Of a stretch of 12,661 bases of DNA, positions 6,694 through 12,497 are shown piece after piece. The translations under genes and the position numbers were made by a program. Numbering within the stretch: the stretch's first letter is position 1; each line of letters opens with the position of its first letter. The notes beneath the pieces were generated by a model. It saw only the letters and a program-made list of their open reading frames with translations, was not told where the DNA came from and ran no database searches. The DNA comes from an uncultured Collinsella sp. (GTDB taxonomy: Bacteria > Actinomycetota > Coriobacteriia > Coriobacteriales > Coriobacteriaceae), in contig USEK01000026.1 of NCBI GenBank assembly GCA_900553705.1, positions 1-12,661 of the forward strand. The letters are read 5' to 3'.

Positions 6694-7671
6694 ATGCCAA
6701 GTGCTCAGGAGCTACAACAGCAATTTGGTGAATATCGAGGCGCTATGCCCCGTCCATCGGATTTCGATCTCTTTTGGAAGGACCGCATGGCCGAGGCCGA
6801 CGCCGTCGAGCTCGACTATGCGATTGAGGCGGCTTCGGTTGCGGATTCCGCGACCTGTCGGTTTTTCGACCTCTGGTATACCGGCATGTGTGGTGCACGC
6901 CTGCATGCCAAGTATCTCAAGCCGGTTTCGGACGAGCCCGTGCCGCTGGTGCTACAGTTCCACGGCTATCCGGGTGCAAGCCGCAGCTGGTTTGAGCAGG
7001 CGTCGTTTGCGGGCATGGGCATGGCACTCATCGCTCTCGATTGTCCTGGCCAGGGTGGCCCCTCCGAGGATATTGGTGGATTTGAAGGCACGACGGTTGC
7101 TGGGCATATCGTCGCCGGTATCGACGGCGACCCGGCCAACCTCTACTATGTCCGCTTGCACCAAGATATTCGCATCCTGTGCCGCATCGTTCGCGAGCTC
7201 GAGGGCATCGATCTTTCCCGCGTATTTGTGAACGGCGCGTCGCAGGGCGGCGGTCTGGGCATTGCTACCTGTGCGCTTAACAGCGAGCTTATCAATCGCG
7301 CCGCCATCCTCTATCCCTTCCTGTCAGATTTCCGCCTGGTCTGGGATTTGGATGCCGACGACATTGCCTACGAGGGCCTGCGCTATTGGTCTCGCTGGTT
7401 TGACGAGGACTCGACTCGTATTGACGAAGCCTATGCCAAGCTGGCGTACTTCGATTCCAAGAACTTTGCCCCTATGGTCAAATGCCCCGTGCTGTTTGGC
7501 ACCGGCACAGCCGATATCGTCTGTCCGCCAGCGACGCAGTTTGCGGTCTATAACAACCTGACCTGCGAAAAGCGTCATGAGTTCTTTGAAGGCTTTGGCC
7601 ACGAGGAGATTCAGGATTTTGACGATCTGATCATTCCGTTTTTCTGCAAGGGAGGGGAGGCTCATGTCTAA
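6694..7671 (+). CDS. CE7-type carbohydrate esterase (acetyl xylan esterase / cephalosporin C deacetylase family), probable sialate O-acetylesterase
   Basis: This is an alpha/beta hydrolase of 325 residues resembling Bacillus CAH/Axe1 enzymes, which remove acetyl groups from sugars. Family hallmarks: PSDFDLFWKDRM near the N-terminus (residues 21-32), the oxyanion-hole segment QFHGYPG (88-94), nucleophile elbow GASQGGG with Ser183, Asp274 (GTADIVCPP) and His303 (FGHEE), so the triad is complete. There is no signal peptide, so it should act in the cytoplasm on imported sugar. An esterase of this family also occurs near the nan genes of Streptococcus pneumoniae, and here it lies between a transporter and nanA; deacetylation of O-acetylated sialic acid is the best inference. 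The start ATG 6694 has GAAAGG 15 bp upstream, a loose spacing, but total length fits the family. The last 8 bases overlap the next gene. Confidence 0.85.
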   Translation: MPSAQELQQQFGEYRGAMPRPSDFDLFWKDRMAEADAVELDYAIEAASVADSATCRFFDLWYTGMCGARLHAKYLKPVSDEPVPLVLQFHGYPGASRSWFEQASFAGMGMALIALDCPGQGGPSEDIGGFEGTTVAGHIVAGIDGDPANLYYVRLHQDIRILCRIVRELEGIDLSRVFVNGASQGGGLGIATCALNSELINRAAILYPFLSDFRLVWDLDADDIAYEGLRYWSRWFDEDSTRIDEAYAKLAYFDSKNFAPMVKCPVLFGTGTADIVCPPATQFAVYNNLTCEKRHEFFEGFGHEEIQDFDDLIIPFFCKGGEAHV

Positions 7672-8515
7672 GTGCGAGAGCAATGTTGACGAGCTGATTG
7701 TCCCCGGACTCGTGGGAATTCCTGGAACGGTTTCGTCAAGGCTCGCAGAATATCGGGACTGGCGCGGTGATGTCCAAGCAGATGTTTCTGATTTAGAGAC
7801 ATGCGCTTCGAATCTTGAGATTCAAGGCCTGGCCATAACGGCGATTGACTTTGTTAACCACTGCGCCCGTTACTCGGAGGTCTCCTTTGAGCTCGGTGAC
7901 GATGCGATTCACGCTCGTTTGATCGAGCCTGTCGGTCGTGCCCGAGTATCTGAGCGCGTGCCGCTGTGCCTGATGTTCCACGACATCGATCGGCCTGTGC
8001 GCGGCTGGCATCACATGACGAGATTTGCCGCCATGGGGTATGCCGTTCTCGCGCTGGATGACGATGTTGCTGGTGCGGACGACCTGCAGCGGGGGATTTC
8101 TTCGCCCGCATTTGTCAGGCGCGTCCGTTGGGGCTGCGCGTTGGCGAAGGTCGCGCGCAATCTTGATGGCATGGACCCCGACCGCATCTTTGCATGGGGC
8201 GAGGGTCTTGGCGGCGGAGTCGCGCTGGCGGTTTCTGCTCTGGACGAGCGGGGCCTCGCCTGCACGGCGGTTGCCAATCCGCTTCCTGGCGGCCTTGAGG
8301 CGCTGTCGTCTCGGGTGCGCGGATCGGTGCTCATGGGCACATCGCTTATGGATACCGTGAGCGATCCCAAGGATCAGTTTGCCGTATTCAACGGTCTTGA
8401 GTGTGACCGGAGGCATATCATCTATGCAAAATACGCTCACGAGCGCATCAATGCGTTCGAAAATGAAGTCGTCGACTTTTTTAACCAAACGTTCTACTCG
8501 TGTTCTTTGGCCTAG
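7664..8515 (+). CDS. Serine-less paralogue of the CE7-type esterase (probable pseudoenzyme)
   Basis: This 283-residue alpha/beta-hydrolase-like protein aligns by eye with the preceding esterase. WGEGLGGG (178-185) matches NGASQGGG, SLMDTVSDPKDQFAVFNGLEC matches TADIVCPPATQFAVYNNLTC, and AKYAHERINAF matches EGFGHEEIQDF. The aligned triad Asp (D230) and His (H259) remain, but the nucleophile Ser is Gly181 (GGT at 8204-8206, one base from the Ser codon AGT). The oxyanion segment HGYPG is replaced by HDIDR. Hydrolysis by the usual mechanism is therefore unlikely. The reading frame is intact, has a strong SD (GGGAGGGGAGG just upstream) and overlaps the esterase by 8 bp, so it is made together with it. 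Possible roles are a structural partner (CE7 enzymes are oligomers), a sugar-binding regulator, or a different chemistry. Codon use is less biased than in the transporter genes. No signal peptide is visible. The function is not known. Confidence 0.75.
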   Translation: MSKCESNVDELIVPGLVGIPGTVSSRLAEYRDWRGDVQADVSDLETCASNLEIQGLAITAIDFVNHCARYSEVSFELGDDAIHARLIEPVGRARVSERVPLCLMFHDIDRPVRGWHHMTRFAAMGYAVLALDDDVAGADDLQRGISSPAFVRRVRWGCALAKVARNLDGMDPDRIFAWGEGLGGGVALAVSALDERGLACTAVANPLPGGLEALSSRVRGSVLMGTSLMDTVSDPKDQFAVFNGLECDRRHIIYAKYAHERINAFENEVVDFFNQTFYSCSLA

Positions 8516-8541
8516 ACGGCCTGGACACTGCCAACAAGAGT

Positions 8542-8560
8542 GGGTGGCATAGGGCCGCCC
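8542..8560 (+). other. Short stem-loop upstream of nanA
   Basis: GGGTGGC (8542-8548) pairs with GCCGCCC (8554-8560), seven pairs with one G-U, around the loop ATAGG. It ends 11 bp before the nanA SD (AAGGAG, 8573-8578). No T-tract follows, so it is not a terminator. It may affect mRNA processing or ribosome access; this is inferred from position only. Confidence 0.35.
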
Positions 8561-8583
8561 GCCAGACAGCTAAGGAGATTCTT

Positions 8584-9504
8584 GTGGCAACTCAGAAATT
8601 CACCGGCGTTATCCCTCCCGTCGTTGTTCCCGATACCGAAGATCACCAGCTCGACGTTGCCTCCTTTGAGCGCAGCATCAACCGCATGATCGATGCCGGC
8701 GTCGATGGCCTGTTCTTCCTGGGCTCCTCGGGCGAGGTCGTCTTCTCCACCGACGAGCGTCGTCGTCAGATCGTCGCCGAGGCCGTGCGCATCGTCGACC
8801 ACCGCGTTCCCGTTCTGGTCGGCATCATCGACACCGAGACCGAGCGCATGATCGAGCACGGTAAGGTCGCTCAGGAGCTGGGCGCCGATGCGCTTGTCGC
8901 TACCTGCCCGTTCTATGCCCTGCAGGGCATGACCGAGGTCGAGGAGCACTTCCGCATCCTGCACGAGGAACTCGACCTGCCCATCTTCGCCTACGACATC
9001 CCCGTGTGCGTCCACACCAAGCTCCCCTGGAAGCTCCTTGCCAAGCTCGGCGCCGAGGGCGTCCTGGCCGGCGTCAAGGATTCCTCGGGCGATGACATCT
9101 CGTTCCGCTACCTCGTTCAGGAGAACGAGAAGAACGGCCATCCGATGAGCATCCTCACCGGTCACGAGGTCGTTGTCGACGGCGCCTACCTCGGTGGCGC
9201 CGACGGTTCTGTCCCGGGTCTCGCCAACGTTGAGCCCGAGGGCTACGTGCGCCAGTGGAAGGCCGCTCAGGCCGGCGACTGGGCTACCGTCAAGGCCGAG
9301 CAGGATCGCCTCAACGAGATCTCCCACATCTGGGATGTCACCTCGGGCGTTCAGGGCTATGCCGGCGGCGTTGGTGCCTTCAAGACCGCTATGAATCTCA
9401 TGGGCATCTTCGACAGCCCGACCATGCCGCGCCCGGTGAAGGCCATGACCGGCGAGAACGTCGAGGCGATTAAGAAGGTCCTCCAGGACAACGGTCTCCT
9501 GTAA
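8584..9504 (+). CDS. nanA: N-acetylneuraminate lyase (DapA/NAL aldolase family)
   Basis: The predicted reaction is cleavage of N-acetylneuraminate to N-acetylmannosamine and pyruvate in the cytoplasm. The start is GTG 8584, five bases after AAGGAGA; longer frames starting at 8500 would swallow this SD. The product is 306 residues, normal for the class I aldolase barrel. Visible active-site features are GSSGE (47-51) for the pyruvate carboxylate, Tyr137 in AYDIP, and the Schiff-base Lys165 in GVKDSSGD; the last two fall at the same numbers as in E. coli NanA. LTGHE near 191-195 retains a Glu comparable to the sugar-contacting Glu of NAL (GYDE), although the Asp before it is His. On sequence alone it could be annotated only as a dihydrodipicolinate-synthase-family aldolase. 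The neighbouring kinase and nanE make the sialate lyase role much more likely. Codon bias is strong. Confidence 0.85.
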   Translation: MATQKFTGVIPPVVVPDTEDHQLDVASFERSINRMIDAGVDGLFFLGSSGEVVFSTDERRRQIVAEAVRIVDHRVPVLVGIIDTETERMIEHGKVAQELGADALVATCPFYALQGMTEVEEHFRILHEELDLPIFAYDIPVCVHTKLPWKLLAKLGAEGVLAGVKDSSGDDISFRYLVQENEKNGHPMSILTGHEVVVDGAYLGGADGSVPGLANVEPEGYVRQWKAAQAGDWATVKAEQDRLNEISHIWDVTSGVQGYAGGVGAFKTAMNLMGIFDSPTMPRPVKAMTGENVEAIKKVLQDNGLL

Positions 9505-9511
9505 AGCTTCC

Positions 9512-9599
9512 CCAGGCACCCGATCTTGGGGCTCAAGTGGTCGGGCGTGACCCATTAGGTCAACGCCTGACCACTTTCACCCCAACCTCGGGCACCTGG
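9512..9599 (+). repeat. Long imperfect hairpin (88 nt) between nanA and nanK
   Basis: An extended stem can be drawn: 9512-9516 with 9595-9599, 9519-9523 with 9588-9592, 9526-9531 with 9580-9585, 9535-9544 with 9567-9576 (one G-U), 9545-9547 with 9564-9566, and 9548-9552 with 9558-9562, closing on the five-base loop CATTA. Small symmetrical internal loops and one bulged A separate the blocks. That is about 34 pairs. An A-run, not a T-run, follows on the + strand, so it is not an intrinsic terminator in the operon direction. It may be a processing/stability hairpin or a copy of a dispersed palindromic repeat. Confidence 0.6.
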
Positions 9600-9676
9600 A
9601 AAACCTTTACCGCGCTGTGGCGGCTAGTCTGACGGCGCATTTCCTGTAGTTGTTTTTATCTCCTAAGGAGAGCGAC

Positions 9677-10642
9677 ATGGAGAACAAGTACGTTTGCTCC
9701 GTCGATATCGGCGGCACCAAAATTGCGACTGCCATTATGGAGTATCCAGCTGACGGCAGCGTGCCCCATCCCGTATTTGAGGCCGAGGTTCCTACCGAGG
9801 CCCAGGAGGGCGGCGAGGCCGTCTTCCAGCGTATCGAGGCGTCCATCAAGGCCGCTCTTGAGGCGAATCCCGATGTCGAGGTCCTCGGTGTCGGTATCGG
9901 TGCCGCAGGCGTCGTCGATCCCAAGACGGGCGCCATCGCGTATGCCAACGAGATCATGCCCGGCTGGTCCGGCGTTCAGTTGGGGCCGCGCCTGCGCGAG
10001 GACCTTGGTCTTCCCGTTGCCGTGGTGGGAGACGTGCAGGCTCATGCTCTGGGCGAGGCCCACTGGGGCGTCGGTAAGGGCAAGTTCTCCGTCTTGTGCC
10101 TTGGCATCGGTACGGGCATCGGCGGCGCATATGTCGAGAACGGCCGCGTGATGCAGGGCTTCCATGGTGCTGCCGGCCATATGGGCCACATCGAGTGCTC
10201 GGCTGCCGCCGGCATTCCCTGCGCCTGCGGGCGTTCCGGTCATCTTGAGTCGGTTGCTTCGGGCACTTCCATTGGTCGTATGTACGATGAGCGCTTCGGT
10301 CGAGTTGACCCCAGCCGTCCTTCGGTCGGTCGCGACGTGAACGACCTGTGCCGCGCTGGCGACGCAAAGGCGACCGAGGTCATCCATGACGCCGGCTTTG
10401 CGCTGGGCGCCAGCTTGGGCTCGCTTGCCAACATCTTGGACCCTGAGGTCATCGTGCTTTCGGGCGGCGTGATTCACCAAGGTCCCGATTGGCGTTCGCA
10501 GACGTGGAAGGATTCGGTGCACGAGGGCTATGCCAGCCAGGCGCTCGATCCGCTTCAGAACACACCGATCCTCATCGGTTCTCTGGAGGGCGACGCGCCG
10601 CTTATCGGTGCCGCCGAACACCTTCTTGCGTCGTTGAAGTAA
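9677..10642 (+). CDS. nanK: ROK-family kinase, probable N-acetylmannosamine kinase
   Basis: The likely reaction is ATP-dependent phosphorylation of ManNAc to ManNAc-6-phosphate, the step between NanA and NanE. The start is ATG 9677, six bases after TAAGGAG. The product is 321 residues, slightly long for a ROK kinase. The phosphate-binding DIGGTK is at 10-15 and the catalytic Asp119 sits in GDVQAHALGE, close to the NDAQAAA of E. coli NanK. GHMGH (167-171) gives a His at the sugar-contact site, as in E. coli NanK (GHIGH). The ROK zinc motif reads CACGRSGH (182-189): the usual third Cys is His189, which could still bind zinc. The C-terminal IVLSGGV (258-264) is the adenosine-side glycine motif. 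ROK kinases vary in sugar preference, so ManNAc specificity rests partly on its place between nanA and nanE. Confidence 0.85.
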   Translation: MENKYVCSVDIGGTKIATAIMEYPADGSVPHPVFEAEVPTEAQEGGEAVFQRIEASIKAALEANPDVEVLGVGIGAAGVVDPKTGAIAYANEIMPGWSGVQLGPRLREDLGLPVAVVGDVQAHALGEAHWGVGKGKFSVLCLGIGTGIGGAYVENGRVMQGFHGAAGHMGHIECSAAAGIPCACGRSGHLESVASGTSIGRMYDERFGRVDPSRPSVGRDVNDLCRAGDAKATEVIHDAGFALGASLGSLANILDPEVIVLSGGVIHQGPDWRSQTWKDSVHEGYASQALDPLQNTPILIGSLEGDAPLIGAAEHLLASLK

Positions 10643-10659
10643 ACATAACTACCAAGTGC

Positions 10660-10757
10660 GCCTTCTGAGGTGCCGCAGATTGACGTGAAAGAGGAGCGAA
10701 GCGTACTTCGGTACGCGAGCGACGGTTTGAACGTCAAGGTGCGGTGTCTCAGAAGGC
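10660..10757 (+). repeat. 98-nt structured palindromic element with UUCG tetraloop between nanK and nanE
   Basis: The outer stem pairs 10660-10677 with 10740-10757 over 18 positions: ten Watson-Crick pairs, three consecutive G-U pairs (GTG with TGT), then five Watson-Crick pairs. After a 2x2 internal loop, TTGACGT (10680-10686) pairs with ACGTCAA (10731-10737). At the tip GCGTAC (10701-10706) pairs with GTACGC (10711-10716) around TTCG, a very stable C(UUCG)G tetraloop. GAGCGA occurs on both sides of this inner hairpin. The element ends 9 bp before the nanE SD. There is no downstream T-tract. The nested layout resembles REP/BIME-type or small MITE-like repeats, but copy number cannot be judged from one window. 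Confidence 0.65.
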
Positions 10758-10782
10758 TATTTTGAGAAAGGTTGAGTCGAAC

Positions 10783-11469
10783 ATGACCGTCGATCCTTTG
10801 ATTCAATCCCTGAAGGGCAAGCTCGTCGTGAGCGTTCAGGCCTATATGGGCGAGCCGCTTCGTACGCCCGAGACCATGGCTCAGATGTCTCGCGCCTGCG
10901 AGCTTGGCGGCGCCGCCGCTATTCGCTGCCAGGGTCTTGCTGACATCGCCGCCATTAAGGGCCGCTGCGAGGTCCCCGTCATTGGCTTGTGGAAGGATGG
11001 GCACGAGGGCGTCTACATCACGCCGACGCTGCGTCATGCTCGTGCCTGCGTTGCCGCCGGTGCCGACATCGTGGCAATTGATGCCACTGATCGCCCGCGT
11101 CCCGATGGCAAGACCGTCGAGGATACCTTCCGTCCGCTGCACGAGGAGGGCGTGCTCCTGATGGCCGACTGTGCCACCATCGAGGATATTCGTCGTGCTG
11201 TCGACATGGGCTTCGACCTGGTGTCCACCACGCTTTCTCATGGTGTTGCCGCTATCGATTGCACCATGGCCGATGGTCCCGACCTGCCGCTCCTGCGTCA
11301 GGCGACCGAGGAATTCCCCGGCCTTCCCATCATCTGCGAGGGCCGCGTGCACACGCCCGAGGAGGCCCGCGCCGCGATTGATGCGGGAGCCTGGGCAGTT
11401 GTCGTCGGCACCGCCATCACGCACCCCACGAGTATTACGAGTTGGTTCAAGGCTGCGCTTGAGGCGTAA
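10783..11469 (+). CDS. nanE: N-acetylmannosamine-6-phosphate 2-epimerase
   Basis: The predicted reaction converts ManNAc-6-P to GlcNAc-6-P, feeding the Nag pathway. ATG 10783 is chosen: it gives 228 residues, the usual NanE length, and AAAGG at 10767-10771 lies upstream at a somewhat long 11-base spacing. A GTG at 10744 in frame lies inside the right arm of the preceding hairpin and is unlikely. Motifs of the (beta/alpha)8 barrel are clear: SVQA near 17-20, CQGLADI (49-55), the catalytic Lys71 in GLWKDG, DATDRPRPDG (100-109), and Glu186 in CEGRVHTPEEA, matching the AEG..TP motif that carries the catalytic Glu. VVVGTAITHPTSIT (206-219) forms the phosphate-binding end. The GLWKDGHEGVYITPT stretch departs from the usual GIIKRD form but keeps the Lys. 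This is the last gene before a terminator. Confidence 0.93.
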   Translation: MTVDPLIQSLKGKLVVSVQAYMGEPLRTPETMAQMSRACELGGAAAIRCQGLADIAAIKGRCEVPVIGLWKDGHEGVYITPTLRHARACVAAGADIVAIDATDRPRPDGKTVEDTFRPLHEEGVLLMADCATIEDIRRAVDMGFDLVSTTLSHGVAAIDCTMADGPDLPLLRQATEEFPGLPIICEGRVHTPEEARAAIDAGAWAVVVGTAITHPTSITSWFKAALEA

Positions 11470-11496
11470 GACAGGCCTCGTATCCGCTCGGGGCGG

Positions 11497-11502
11497 TATA
11501 CT
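11497..11502 (+). promoter_or_regulatory. Possible -10 box for rapZ
   Basis: TATACT matches the -10 consensus in five of six positions and lies 74 bp before the rapZ ATG. No acceptable -35 box is visible 16-18 bp upstream. Transcription from here would start near 11509 and run directly into the terminator hairpin, so either this promoter is weak or the hairpin acts as a leader attenuator. Confidence 0.25.
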
Positions 11503-11520
11503 CAATATAGGCAATTGACC

Positions 11521-11557
11521 GCGCGGGATCCGGGTTGCTGGGTCCCGCGCTTGTTTT
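11521..11557 (+). terminator. Intrinsic terminator of the nan operon, just upstream of rapZ
   Basis: GCGCGGGATCC (11521-11531) pairs with GGTCCCGCGC and its preceding G (11540-11550), 11 pairs with one G-U, around the loop GGGTTGCT. TTGTTTT follows directly. GC-rich stem plus T-tract makes this the best intrinsic terminator in the window. It begins 51 bp after the nanE stop and ends just before the rapZ SD (GGGAGG, 11559-11564). Confidence 0.8.
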
Positions 11558-11570
11558 CGGGAGGCAGCAC

Positions 11571-12491
11571 ATGCAAAAGGGAGATGCCATGGATGCGGCG
11601 GAGCGCTCGGAGCGCATCCCCGATATCGTCATCATCACCGGAATGTCCGGATCGGGCCGAACGCAGGCCATGCATGTGTTCGAGGACATGGGCTACTTTT
11701 GCATCGACAACTTGCCTCCGCGTCTGATCGCCCAGCTTGCCGAACTCGTCGGCATCAATACGGGCGTGGGCAGGCATCTCGCCGTCACCTGCGATTTGCG
11801 TAGCCAGGGACTGTTTGACGAGCTGCTCGATGCGGTCGCCGCGCTCGAAGAGCGCGAGATGAGCTGCGACATCGTGTTCCTGGAGGCTTCTGACGAGGTG
11901 CTGATTCGTCGCTACAGCGAAAATCGCCGCCGTCATCCCATTGCCAAGCCGGGGGAGACTACGGCCGATGCCATTCAGCGCGAGCGCCTTCAGCTTCAGG
12001 GCGTGCGCGACCGAGCCGATATGATTATCGACACGAGCCGTCTGCGCACCTCTGCGTTGCGCAACAAGCTACGTATGGCATTTTCCGAGTTGTCCGACCA
12101 GCAGCTCATGGACGTTCACGTGTTCTCGTTTGGCTTTAAGCACGGTATGCCCGTCGAGGCGGACATTATGATCGACGTTCGCTTCCTGCCCAATCCGTTC
12201 TACGATCCCGAGATGCGCACGATGACCGGTCTCGATAAGAAAGTCTCTGACTTTGTTCTGGACCATCCCAAGACCCAGGAGTTCTGGAAGGCCTGGACGC
12301 AGCTGCTCGATACGGTCATGCCCGGCTATATCGCGGAGGGCAAGCCACAGCTTTCTATTGCCATCGGCTGCACGGGCGGCCAGCACCGCAGCGTTGCCAT
12401 CGCCGAGGCCACGGCACGTTATTTGGAAGGCGCCCAATATCACGTGAGCATTTCCCATCGCGACCTGTCGCGCGCCAACACGAAAGCATAG
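11571..12491 (+). CDS. rapZ: RNase adapter / nucleotide-binding protein RapZ (YvcJ family)
   Basis: RapZ-family proteins bind nucleotides. In E. coli RapZ binds small RNAs to control glucosamine-6-phosphate synthase; in Gram-positives the YvcJ homologues are linked to competence and cell-wall metabolism, with a less clear role. The product from ATG 11571 has 306 residues; this start has GGGAGG six bases upstream. ATG 11589 also has a good SD (GGGAG at 11579-11583), giving a six-residue-shorter form, so the start is not fully fixed. The P-loop reads GMSGSGRT (24-31), with Arg in place of the usual Lys, as in actinobacterial homologues. CIDNLPPRL (44-52) and VTCDLRSQ are family hallmarks. The C-terminal RNA-binding-type domain has GFKHGMP (188-194), DVRFLPNPFYDP, CTGGQHRSV (267-275) and SHRDL (295-299). 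whiA begins 6 bp after its stop. Confidence 0.95.
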   Translation: MQKGDAMDAAERSERIPDIVIITGMSGSGRTQAMHVFEDMGYFCIDNLPPRLIAQLAELVGINTGVGRHLAVTCDLRSQGLFDELLDAVAALEEREMSCDIVFLEASDEVLIRRYSENRRRHPIAKPGETTADAIQRERLQLQGVRDRADMIIDTSRLRTSALRNKLRMAFSELSDQQLMDVHVFSFGFKHGMPVEADIMIDVRFLPNPFYDPEMRTMTGLDKKVSDFVLDHPKTQEFWKAWTQLLDTVMPGYIAEGKPQLSIAIGCTGGQHRSVAIAEATARYLEGAQYHVSISHRDLSRANTKA

Positions 12492-12497
12492 GTCTGC

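Noticed and set aside
7664..8515. Calling the second hydrolase a pseudogene
   Set aside because: The frame is unbroken, has a strong SD and keeps the overall fold motifs; loss is confined to key active-site positions, which fits a pseudoenzyme better than decay.
8500..8583. Upstream start extending nanA by 28 residues into the previous gene
   Set aside because: The extension has no NanA-like sequence and would place the good SD AAGGAGA (8572-8578) inside the gene.
9652..9657. T-run before the nanK SD as an intrinsic terminator
   Set aside because: No stable hairpin directly precedes it; the 88-nt hairpin ends more than 50 bases upstream.
8512..10621. Long minus-strand frames opposite nanA and nanK
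   Set aside because: Shadows of high-GC third-position bias; the + strand genes carry complete active-site motifs.
10744..10782. GTG start extending nanE by 13 residues
   Set aside because: It lies in the right arm of the 98-nt hairpin without an SD, and the ATG at 10783 gives the normal family length.
11640..11663. RapZ Walker A with Arg instead of Lys as a sign of inactivation
   Set aside because: Arg at this position is seen in other actinobacterial RapZ homologues such as the mycobacterial one, so it looks like a lineage variant.
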